Assembly: GCA_964036665.1 (NCBI GenBank)
Contig: OZ038530.1
Span: 6,338,501-6,402,500, forward strand
Direction of reading: 5' to 3'
Length of the DNA stretch: 64,000 bases
Source of the DNA: Gordius sp. MW1
Taxonomy: Eukaryota > Nematomorpha > Gordioida > Gordea > Gordiidae
The stretch's first letter is position 1. Every line of letters starts with the position of its first letter. A program made the translations under genes and the position numbers. This document shows, piece after piece, positions 1-11,100 of the stretch. Below the pieces are notes generated by a model, which saw only the letters and a program-made list of their open reading frames with translations, had not been told where the DNA came from and searched no databases.

Positions 1-1589
1 AATATCAATATATAGCACTTTTTAATGTTAGATATGTTTAAATATCAAAGTGCACAGGAAGATTTAAGAAAATGAGCACTTTGAAATACCACTAGGAAAA
101 ATAAACATGTTAAAATCTGAGTTTAAATTTAAATATTTCAAATAAAAGGAATTGTTTAGAAAAAATTTCTTTACAAATATATTAAGATTAATGGTTTATG
201 ATAAGAATTTCAAAAAAAAAATTGTTGAAATTTTTTTTTAGTTTCATATTGTAGAAGGTGGGGTCCTGGAAGACCCCGGGCATCTAAAACACGCTGTATT
301 TTAAAAACTATTTGATAAGAACAAGCCAAATTTTGCAGAGATATTATAGGATACATTTTATTAAGCTACTGAAAAAATTAAATTATAACAATCACTAACT
401 TAATCTGTACAACATTTATAAACCGTTTGAGGTCCTCATTGACCCCACCTAGCCAACGTAGTGTTAATAATTACGTGTAAATAATATTTAACTTGAATAT
501 AAGGGAACTGGGTATATATAATTATTATAGCGTTGTAGGATAAGGGGATGAAATTGAATATAAGGGAATTGGGTAAATAAATATATTGTAAGGGATAAAA
601 AAATATCTGTTCATAGAGGATGGCATGCAGGCATAGACATGTGGGGTGGGAAGTTTGCAATAATAACAACATTAAAGAATACAGTGTAGATAGGGACCTG
701 CAAATAAATTATTTATCTCGCTTGCAGCATGTGGGGTGACACCCCAACACAACCCTAGAACGCCTCATGCCTGCTGAAATTAACTCTTCCCCTCCTAAAT
801 TTATTTACTTGTTAGCAATAGCATGCGCGAGATTGAATCAGGGAAGGCGTGCGTGCGGTGCGTGCGTGGGTGGGTAAAATTCTTGCAATGCACGATAGCG
901 CTTCTACTTAATGTTGTTGCTTAATAAAAATCTAAGGAGGGAAAGAATCAATTTAATTTTTTAAATTTTCTAAATGAATAAACTTATTAAAAAATGTTTT
1001 TTCCCCACAACCACAAGTATGAAATTTCTATATTTCATGTAAAATAAACTTAGGGTGATTTTTAATACTTTACAATTTTTAAATACATTAATCTAAATAA
1101 AAAAAAATTAGAGTATTTATTATTTAATATATTGAGAAATTATTATTAATAAATAAATTGCGTTTTGATAGCATGCTGGATATTTTATATAAAAATTTAA
1201 CGATTAACGTATTTATGTGAGATGCCTAGAAAAGTTTCTAATTTTGTTTAAAATTTGCGAAAAATAAATGCATCGTCAACTATATGGTAAAACAGTGGCG
1301 TAAATGGGGGGGGGGAATTTCCCCCTGTTTGTTGATTAAAATTAAAATGGTTAAAATATTATCGTTAAGTTACATCAAAGACTTTAAAGCAGTTATTTAA
1401 ACTTTATAAATACATGTAATTTTTTTGATTACATTTTTGACAAAATGCGAATTTTAATTTTTGAAAAAATTTTTAGTTATGCCTTATGGAAAAATACATA
1501 TATGGTTTAAATTTTAATTTAATGTCATTATTATTTTAAAAAATAATTAGAAAGATACTTTAAAACAATCTGAACAATAATCATTTTTT
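1..1589. other. AT-rich spacer without a recognisable gene
   Basis: I see no convincing coding region on either strand. The only open frames are short, AT-driven and lack recognisable motifs. The stretch holds homopolymers (a G-run near 1,306) and one small inverted-repeat element, listed separately. It lies downstream of the EDRF1 3' end. Confidence 0.6.
256..450. mobile_element. Small inverted-repeat element, MITE-like
   Basis: The 10-mer AGGTGGGGTC at 256-265 is exactly inverted at 441-450. The left end also carries GGGGTC...GACCCC as a local hairpin, and the right end has a related GGTCCTC. There is no coding capacity. I could not define a target-site duplication, so the element identity is an inference from the inverted ends. 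Confidence 0.3.
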
Positions 1590-2905
1590 TCAATGGTCAG
1601 TAGCCAGGACACGGTCAAAAAGGATGTAAATACATAATAAACGAGAAAAATTTCAAATCACAATTTGGCCAATGGTCATTTTTTTTATTGGTCAGTACCA
1701 AGAGACGGTCTATAAATACATAAAGGTCCAAAAAAACGAGAGAAAAAAATTCGATTTACACTTTGGTCATTGGTCATTTTTTTCCATTGGTCCGTAGAGC
1801 GGACGGCCAAAAAGTCATATTATCAATAGTATTATCAAAAACAATATATTAATTTAAAAAAAATGAAGAAAAAAAATTTCGAATCACAATTTGGCCAATG
1901 GTCATTTTTTCATTGGTCAGTAGCCAGCGGACAGCCAAAAATTCATCTTATCAATGGTACTAACAAGATCAATATATTAATTTAATTAAAAAAAATAAAA
2001 ATTTTGCCCTCTCCGGGATTCGCCCACATTAATAGAGGCATAGGCTTTTGTAGGGGGAGGGGCACAGGGACCCATATTAGTAAAGGCATAGGCCCTGCTA
2101 CGGGAGGGCACAGGGTAATTATCAAAATGTAAACCTAATATACCAATTGAAAAACCAGCAAGTCAGAACGTTGGAAGGACGGACAACGGACGGACGGACA
2201 GCAAAAGCGAGCCCATAAATTGCATAGCAATTAATTGGCAAATAATTACATTAGTGCAAAATTAATAATTATATACAACTTTGCCATATTATTGTGCTGA
2301 TCGATTGAATGTAAATTACTCGGGCCATCGTGGGAAGGGGGAGGGGGAGAGGGGAAGGGAAGGGGGAACGAAACTCATCTATACTCCGTACAAAAGTAGC
2401 ATATTTGCTATGCAATTTATGAGCGAGAAAAATGGGAAGGGGCGAGAATGCCTATAGGGGGGGGGGTATTAAATGCATAATAATTAGTTAATTATTTATT
2501 GGCCCTTATAGGGGAGGGCATAGGGTAATATAAATGTTAACCTAATATACTAATTCAAAAGAGAGAGAAAAAATTTCGAATCACAATTTGGCCAATGGTC
2601 ATTTTTTTATTGGTCAATAGCCAGCGGACGGTCAAAAAGTCATATTATCATTGGTATTAACAAGAACAAAATATTAAGTTAATTTATAAAAAACATTTGT
2701 CCTCTCCGGGGATTGAACTTGAACCAGCTAGTCACAAAGTTGAAAGCCGGTGTAACTTGGAGGACGGACGGACACCAAAAAGCGAGCCCATAAATTGCAT
2801 AGCACTTAATATTCAGAAAGGCTTTAGAAAAAATACTCACCAGGGGATTCGAACTCGTTGCCTTCTGTTTACAAGACGTTCGCTATAACCACGCACACCC
2901 TGCTG
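1590..2905 (+). repeat. Family-A modular repeat block
   Basis: The block is built of roughly 100-130-bp modules containing GGCCAATGGTCATTTTTT, then CATTGGTCAG, then a CAGCGGACGG-like box, then a TATCAATGGTATTAACAAG-like tail. Some modules carry CTCTCCGGGATTCG, which in reverse reads like a tRNA T-arm or B box. At 2,329-2,460 lies the G-rich head (GTGGGAAGGGGGAGGGG) and the TATTTGCTATGCAATTTATG box. At 2,838-2,905 the reverse strand resembles a degenerate tRNA 3' half (GAGTTCGAATCCCC). The family recurs at 3.6, 6.3, 9.4, 18.3, 35.1 and 59.1 kb. No protein is encoded. Confidence 0.7.
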
Positions 2906-3267
2906 GTATTAAAAAAAGCTGTGAAACTTATTATTTGTAATGAAAATAATTCTTTGAATGGTAGATTTTTTTTTATTCATTTTCTAATTTTTAAAATAAT
3001 TATCTTCATTTAATTTTAAAATTCAACAAATTTAAACTTCTAAAATTTAAAAATAAAGCGAACCTAGCGGATATTTTTACAATTCTAAATCAATTAAATA
3101 TATCTATGCAAGGACCTAAATCTGATATTATGCATAACAAAATTGAGGCTATGAAAATGAAATTACAAAGATGGATTCAAAGAATAGATTTAAAGTCTAA
3201 GTCCCCCCCCCCCGTTACCCAATTTATTTCTCACGCTGGTTAATCGATAAATAGGTTAGATTAAAAT
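2906..3267. other. Spacer, nothing recognised
   Basis: This is AT-rich sequence between a family-A block and the first copy of a 350-bp duplicated segment. It has one short C homopolymer near 3,203 and no coding or structural feature I can support. Confidence 0.5.
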
Positions 3268-3615
3268 ATTCGAACATTGGTTCCAAATACTAACAAAATT
3301 GATTATTCATTCATTAACACTTTTAAACGTTAAGCATAGGTGTAGGTATATTTATGGGCCTAGCCAGCATTGGAATTAGAGGGGGGCAATAATGATTTAG
3401 GGCGGGGCAAAGTGATTATTTTTTAAAATTTTAGCCATAATCTTAATAAATTTGTATATTTATAAGTTGATAAATTACAATATATTTTCATGGAATTTAA
3501 ATTGATTTCTTATTGACATATGACAAAGAAATGAAAAAATAAATACCATTTGTAACTAAGTTTCCTGCTCATAAATTTCTTTTATGACTCATTAGATGAC
3601 GCCCTAATCAACGAA
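3268..3615 (+). repeat. 350-bp dispersed repeat, copy 1
   Basis: The segment from ATTCGAACATTGGTTCC to CCCTAATCAACGAA is nearly identical to 8,931-9,280 in the same orientation. Its core (CCTAGCCAGCATTGGAATTA) also recurs in part at about 6,857. Both full copies are followed by a family-A block, so the two probably travel together or share an insertion history. Confidence 0.75.
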
Positions 3616-4590
3616 ATAAATACAATTTGGCCAATGATCCTTTTTTTCATTAGTCAGTAGCCAGCGGACGGTCAAAAAGTCATATTATCAATGGTATTAA
3701 CAAGAACAATATATTAATTTGAAAAAAAACAAAAAAAAATTTGGAATCACAATTTGGCCAATGGTGCTTTTTTCATTGGTCAGTAGCCAGCGAACGGCCA
3801 AAAACTCATATTATCAATGGTATTAACAAGAACAATATATTAATTTAATTTTTAAAAAAAATAAAATTTGCCCTCTCCGGGATTCGAACCTACATCATCA
3901 GTAGAGGCATAGGCGTTTGTAGGGGCAAAGGGACCCATATCAGTAGAGGCATAGGCCCTTCTAGGGGGCACAGGGTAATTATCAATGTTAACCTAATATG
4001 TCAATTCAAAAACGAAAAAAAAATTTTCAATTTATACTTTGGCCAATGGTCATTTTTTTCATTGGTCAGTAGCCAGCGGACGGTCAAAAAGTCATATTAT
4101 CAATGGTATTAACAAGAACAACATATTAATTTAATCTAAAAAAAATAAAAAAATTTCCCTCTCCGGGTATCGAGCCAGCAATTAAGAATTCGCCCTCTCC
4201 GGGATTCGAACCCACATCAGTAGAGGCATAGGCTTTTGTAGGGGCACAGGGACCCATATCAGTAGAGGCATAGGCCCTTCTACGGAAGGGCATAGGGTAT
4301 TTATCAATGTTAACCTAATATACCAATTCAAAAACGGAAAATAAATTCGATTTATACTTTGGCCAATGGTCATTTTTTTCATAAGTCAGGAGCCAGCGGA
4401 CGGTCAAAAAGTCATACTATCAATGGTATTAACAAAAACAATATATTAATTTAATTTAAAAGAAATAAAAAATTTCTCCTCTCCTGGGCTTGAACTCGAA
4501 CCTGCAAGTCAGAAAGTTGAAAGCCGGTGAAAATAACTTGTGGACGGACGGACAACAAAAAGCGAGCCCATAAATTGCATAGCAATTAAA
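3616..4590 (+). repeat. Family-A modular repeat block
   Basis: There are at least four modules with the GGCCAATGG...CATTGG inverted motif and two modules with CTCTCCGGGATTCGAACC, followed by CAGTAGAGGCATAGGC. The block ends in GCGAGCCCATAAATTGCATA, which is the family's right-hand box and the inverse of the TATGCAATTTATGGGC box seen near the left end of other copies. Confidence 0.7.
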
Positions 4591-4879
4591 ATTAGGACAT
4601 TTTTATATTTTAGCGATGTTTATCGATTTGTGAACTAAGTTTTGTACTAAATTAATGCTTGTTAATATTCTTTTGTTATCTTTTTTATTTTTGATTGATT
4701 AAATTGGCGGAATTATGGGCCGCCAGTTCATAAAACGAATACAATATTTAAAATAATTAACATTACTTCTTATTCTTAACCTTTAAAAGTAGGAGAAGGC
4801 TGTGTGTTCCATAATTGATTAAACCCTAAAAATGACTAAAGATCATGAAATTTACAAAATAATCGACGCGATTAAGAAA

Positions 4880-4885
4880 TTTATT
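4880..4885 (-). promoter_or_regulatory. Polyadenylation signal for EDRF1
   Basis: AATAAA on the minus strand lies about 50 nt downstream of the proposed EDRF1 stop codon at 4,936-4,938. Position and hexamer fit a cleavage signal. In AT-rich DNA a chance match is possible. Confidence 0.45.
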
Positions 4886-4935
4886 TTTCCTACTACATTT
4901 TTGATTGATTATAATTTGTAAGAATATCAAATAAA

Positions 4936-5104
4936 TTAAATTATTTTGTCGATAAAAGATATAATGGTTAAAACTTGGTGTATAATATCAGAAGCAGCGA
5001 TTGAATTTTGTTGCAACAATTTTAACCTCAAATCTAAGCAAACTTGGCAAGCATGTTCAGCCAATGGTTCTTGTCCAACAGAATTGTTGTCATTAAAATA
5101 TTCC
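4936..5104 (-). CDS. EDRF1: EDRF1 exon 19 (C-terminus)
   Basis: It encodes the last 55 residues, ending FIDKII and TAA. The stretch LKLLQQNSIAASDIIHQVL resembles the C-terminal helix of animal EDRF1 in spacing of Leu/Ile. The acceptor is GGTAG at 5,105 (phase 2). An alternative is a later acceptor (ACAAG) joined directly to a longer exon 17 whose donor is GAAG/GTTAGT at about 5,323. Both models keep this reading frame. Confidence 0.6.
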
Positions 5105-8100
5105 CTACCATCGAGAAAAAGGCACAAAAGTTATAAAATAAAAAATTGCGAGCTAATATAGCGGATTACTTTTGCTTGTTGTGACATTTGTTAGATGCCT
5201 GTAAAATAAGGCATAAAATTTCGACCAATCGTAGCAACGTGTCTTTAGCATGGGATTTTACATCTACATTTAAATAATTATTATTTAATCAATTTATTGA
5301 GGCATAACAATGTTACTAACCTTCGACATTTTCTCGCGATACTTGGTTCCCCAACATGGATTTAATTGAGGTGGTTAAAATGAGTTTCATGGATTGGAGA
5401 TGTTTGACAGATTTTATGCTACTTACAAGGCATAGGCTAAAATCAGTTTCCTTCGTGACGCTATTAGGACTTCCACCTTGAAGTACGAATATTATAATAT
5501 AAGTCATCAATTAAAGAGAATTAAATAAGAAGTAGATATAACTAGTAATCAAAAGGAAATTAACAAAAGAACCTATGCCTTAATTTTTTAATGATTCAAT
5601 TTTTAACGATTCAATAATTTATAATATTCTTCAAGGATAATAACCCTATCTTAACAAATAAATAGTAAAGTCATTTTGTTCGTTAAAAAATATCTAGGTA
5701 GTATTAAAAAGTAAATTTATAAAACTGTGGATGAGATTGTCAATAAGGTAGTTGATTACTTTATTTCTGAACGAATTCAATTCTTTTAATTATAAAAAAC
5801 TAAAAAATCAAATCTTTGGTCGGCATGGCAAAATTACACGTATAAATAAGCGTGTTTTTATTTGTCAATAAGATAAATAATATTAGTACCAATTAGAGAC
5901 AAGCAAAGGGCCTGTTTTGAAAAATACAAGCCCGGGTTTTAAACAAAGCCCGAGCCCGGCCTGAACCCATATAAATATATTTCTTTTTAGATTATAATTT
6001 TTTTACAGAAAAATATATATGCGTCAAAAAATGTTAATAATAAACATGACAAAATAATAAATTATTAATAATTTCGGTTAGACAAACTCTTCTATCTAGG
6101 CGACTTACAGGGAAAAAATTCTTTCATTAGTGAAATTTGGATACATTGAACCTTATATAACAAATAAACTTTTAAAACCTTATTTAAGGTTACAATGTTC
6201 TTGATAAAGTTGCGCGGATTCCTTGCTTTTCCGCCATTTTAAACTTTGTAAATTATTGATATGGAATGAAAAAGCAGTAGTATTTTATAAAGGAAACCTG
6301 AAGAAAAAATAAACTTTCAAAATTTGGGCCTTCGGCCATCGTGGGAAGGGGGAAAGGGAAAGGGGAGGAGGGAAAAGGAAGGGGGGAAGGGAAGGGGGGA
6401 GGAAGGTGCAGGAGGGAAGGGGGAACGAAACTCATCTATACTCAGTATAAACGTAGCATATTTGCTATGCAATTTGTGGGCGAGAAAGGTTGGAAGGAGC
6501 GAGAAGGCCTATAGGGGGGTATAAAATGCAAAATTTTTAGTTAATTATTAATTTATACAAATATTTAAAAAGTTAAATTGTATTAATAAGAACAATATAT
6601 AAATTTAATTTAAAAAAAAAAAAAATTTGCCCTATCCGGGTATCAAACCAGCAATTAAGAACGTTGGACGGACGGACAACAAAATGCGAGCCCATAAATT
6701 GCGAATTATAGTTTATAAAATAAGTAATGCTATAAAAACGACTGGGTTTTGTTTGGTCGACATTTGGTTTTGGTCGATTAAACATAAACAGACAAAAGGT
6801 TTGACCAAAAACTCTTTGGTCTGCTGTTTATGGGACTAAGGAAAATAGCCATGTGCGTAGCTGGCATTGGAATTAGAGGGGGCAATAATAATCTAGGGAG
6901 GGGCAAAATGATCATTTGTTGGCATTTTAATAAATTTAAAAAAATTGGATTTAGATAGGGGCAGCCGCCCCTCCCCTTGGCTAGGCCCATAAAAACAGTT
7001 AATCTGTTTAAGTTTAGGCTACAAATACGAAAGGTCTACCAAATAAAATCCAGCCGTTTTTACAACATAATATATAAGACATTGTCAAAATACTATGATT
7101 TTTAATTTATTTAATGATTATTGATATTTTATATATTTGGGTATGTTTAGTATTAATTCAACAACTATTTTTTCACTGCTTAGTGTCATATATGTATAAC
7201 ATATATGTGAAGAGTAGCTAGCATGGCGGGGGATATGTGACCAAAGTTATACGATAGTAGGAGATAGACAAAGGAAATCTAAGAAGAGCAACGTAAGGGA
7301 CGCAAGGGAGAAGAGCAACTGGCGTGGAGCCTAACACGTATATGTCAAGAATAGCAGTCATAGATACGAGGGGTGTTTACCAGATGCTAGACGATAAGTA
7401 GCGGGGAACAAAGGAAATATAACAACTGGCGCAGTAACGTAAAAGACACGAGGGATAATAACAACTGGCGCAAGACATAGAGGGGAAGAGATTCGTATCA
7501 GAGACAAAGGAGTTAATATCATCGAATGTATTCATTAATTAATTCCCCTCGTAAAAAACATGTTGTAAATCGGTAGGCATATTATTTTTGTTATTATCCT
7601 GATTATGAACATCGTCTGTATAAGAATTTGAGTTGATTTATAATAAAGATCGTATCCGAAAGTGAATAATCAACGGGTAGTAAATTGGATACTTAATATT
7701 TAGATAGAAAAATTAGTAACATTTTATACTTTTTTATTAATCTTTATAGGATGTAAATTTACGCGATCTTGAAAATATTCACCAAAATATATGTACTACC
7801 AGTTTTTAAATTTTTATTGATACAAATTTATAATAAAGGAGACATACTCATTTTTGGGATAGAAATATTGATTAATAATTTCCCTCTCTCCCCTTTATAA
7901 TGTAGGCGCGGTAGAGTAAACCCCAACATTAATCGATACTGCATATACCGAGGGTATGGCTTATTATTTCGGGTGGCAAATTGCCGATTCATGGCAATCC
8001 TAAACTCCACCACTACTCCACGACTATAATAAAATTAAAATATAAGGTGGTAAGCAAGGGTTGGCATCAATTCTCTTAATCGCTATCCCGCATTTATTCT

Positions 8101-11100
8101 TTGCCGAAGCATTAAAACCAACCTAATAAACTAATATACTCACAATAGATCTACACATTAAGTTATCATATGTTATAAGGGTGTAAGTTTAATTGTAATT
8201 TAATTGTATAAGAAATTTTTGAATTATTTTACGGTGTTAAAAGGTATATGCGAATATGGGATATCTGTTTAAGTTAAGAAATTCCGTGTATGATTGGGAT
8301 AACCGATAGTCCCTTATGCTGCAAGTTTTTGACACGCTCCCCTTATTTTGCATCTAGGTAAAATACAAAATTTAGAGATAAGTATGGCAGACTTATGCTA
8401 TGGCATACATATAGACTAGATAGACTGCTCATCAACGCACAAAATGTGTACCCTTCTTTCCACCATTTTGAAAGGAGCATTGTACCGTGGTGATCATATA
8501 GAAATTAATAATTTTCGCAAATTAAATGATCTTAAAAAGGTAAATGAAAAATATTGAATTGGGTAGATATCAAAAACAGCATTTAAAATAAATATCATTT
8601 AAAAAATACATGAAAATTAAAAATGTAAAAACTGCGATTAAAGTTTGTTTAATAATATAGTGCCATCAATATTTAGTATAATATTAATTTATTGACGTTT
8701 TTTTTAATTTATAAACTAGTGAGGAAGGTAAATTGACTGTTATAAAGCAAAATTATAGGGTTAAAATACACCAAATGCACTCTTCAAAATGGAGGAAAAA
8801 TAGACACACAATTACCCATATGCAACATATGGCATGAGCAGTCTATCTAGTCTATGGGCATACATATCTTGGGAGTTTCTCACAAAATTGCATAAATATG
8901 AATCGCCTTGACCACCTTAGCCGATTAAGAATTCGAACATTGGTTCCAGATACTAACAAAATTGATTATTCATTCATTAACACTTTTAAACGTTAAGCAT
9001 AGGTATAGGTATATTTATTGGCCTAGCCAGCATTGGAATTAGAGGGAGGCAATAATGATTTAGGGCGGGGCAAAGTGATTATTTTTTAAAATTTTAGCCA
9101 TAATCTTAATAAATTTGTATATTTACAAGTTGATAAATTACAAAATATATTTTCATGGAATTTAAATTGATTTCTTATTAACATATGACAAGGAAATGAA
9201 AAAATGTTTACCATTTGTAACTAAGTTTCCTGTTCATAAATTTCTTTTATGAGTCATTAGATGCCGCCCTAATCAACGAATTCACATTTTTATGTGAATA
9301 AATTTTGAGTAAATATATTAGAGCTTATACACGCAGAGTTGAAATACAATATGATAACTAATAACCAATAACTTTAAAATTATTGTAATATGTTTAAATA
9401 AATATAAAATTAAAGAAGATATAAATTTTTTTTTCATTGGTCAGTAGCCAGGACGCGGTCAAAAAGGATATAAATACATAAGAGACGAGAAAAAAACGAA
9501 AAAAAAATTCAAATCACAATTTGGCCAATGGTCATTTTTTTCCATTGGCCAGTAAAGAGACGGTCTATAAATATATACGAGTCAAAAAAACGAAAAAAAA
9601 ATTTAGATTAACACTTTGGCCAATGGTGATTTTTTTCAATTGGTCAGCAAGCGGACGGCCGGCCAAAAAGCTATATTATCAATGGTATTAACAAAAACAA
9701 TATATTAATTTAATTTTAAAAAATAAAAATTTTCCCTCTCCGGGATTCGAACCCACATCAGTAGAGGCATTGGCTTTTGTAGGGGCACAGGGACCCATAT
9801 CAGTAAAGGCATAGGCCCTTGTAGGAGAGAGCATAGGGTAATAATCAATGTTAACGTTAACCTATCCTCAATCCTTACACAGCCCCATCATTACCACTTT
9901 TTGGACTATTCTTGGAGTGATTCATTTTTAGCCTTAACTAGGGCTGCACCGATATCACGATTTTTTTAACGATATCGGTATCGGTTATTAATCGACCGAT
10001 ACCAATACCGATACTTGAAACTTTTTTAACAAATATTTTATATTTGTTAGAGCTGTATATCTATATACTTTTTAAATTAAATTTTACTTAATTGCTGTTA
10101 AATCTAATTTATTTTTTCATTGATTCATTCATTCAAATTTCTACCACCGCTTATTTATATTATTATGTAAGTTAGTTTATATTTAAAATTTATAATCATA
10201 TGTATTTATTTTTATATTATATATTGTATATACGATTTTTAATATATATATTATATAATATTTATCAACAAAGCATTTAAAATATTTTAAATTAGAATAA
10301 CATTCTATGTTGTGTATTATTAATTCAAATGGCCTTACATTGACTTTATTTAAATTAAATTATATTTAGGTCTAAAAGCAAGTCATTAATTTGGAATTAT
10401 TTTATAATTGATGAAAACTCAGCACATATTGCAGTCTATACAATTGATAACTGCAATAAAAAAGTTTTAAGAGGTGGCAAGACATCAATTAATTTTAACA
10501 CCACAAATCTTAGAAAACATATCCTTAATTATCATCCAATAAAATATAAACAATTATTATTAAAGGAGAAATCAAAGACATTGACTGATAATAACTTCAA
10601 ATCTGATTCCAAATTAGTTCAACCAAAAATTAAAGACCTTTTCAACAATGTAAAAAAGTGGGATATTAATAATCACAATTCCAAAATTATACATCAATTA
10701 ATATTAGAGATGATCTGTAAAGACAACCGACCACTATCTGTGGTGTCTGACAAAGGATTTGTTAATTTAATAAATCATTTATCTCCCCAATATACAATCC
10801 CCAGTAGGAAGTATTTCAGCAGTTTATTAAATATATCTTATGAAGATTTATCACAAAAAATTAAAGAAGAGCTGAGTGTTGAAAAGCACCTAAGCTTTAC
10901 AATTGATATATGGACCCGTGATTCTGGTCAAGATTCTTTGTTTTGTCTAACTTCACATTATATAGACAACAAATATCATTTTAAACAGAGGACATTAAAT
11001 ACTTTCATTGATAGCAGATTTATTTACCTATTGGGGAATAAAGAAATTCTGTTCATCTTATCGTTAGAGAAATGGTAGGAATATAGCAGCAGGCTGTAGA

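Noticed and set aside
436..672. 78-codon open frame on the minus strand
   Set aside because: The composition is AT-driven (Ile/Tyr/Leu), with no motif, no splice context and no conservation argument.
2838..2905. Functional tRNA gene on the minus strand
   Set aside because: The T-arm phrase GTTCGAATCC is present, but neither the T-stem, the anticodon stem nor the acceptor stem pairs properly; it is treated as tRNA-like repeat sequence.
4946..5161. 71-codon plus-strand frame
   Set aside because: It is antisense to EDRF1 exon 19 and adjoining intron, and its peptide has no recognisable motif.
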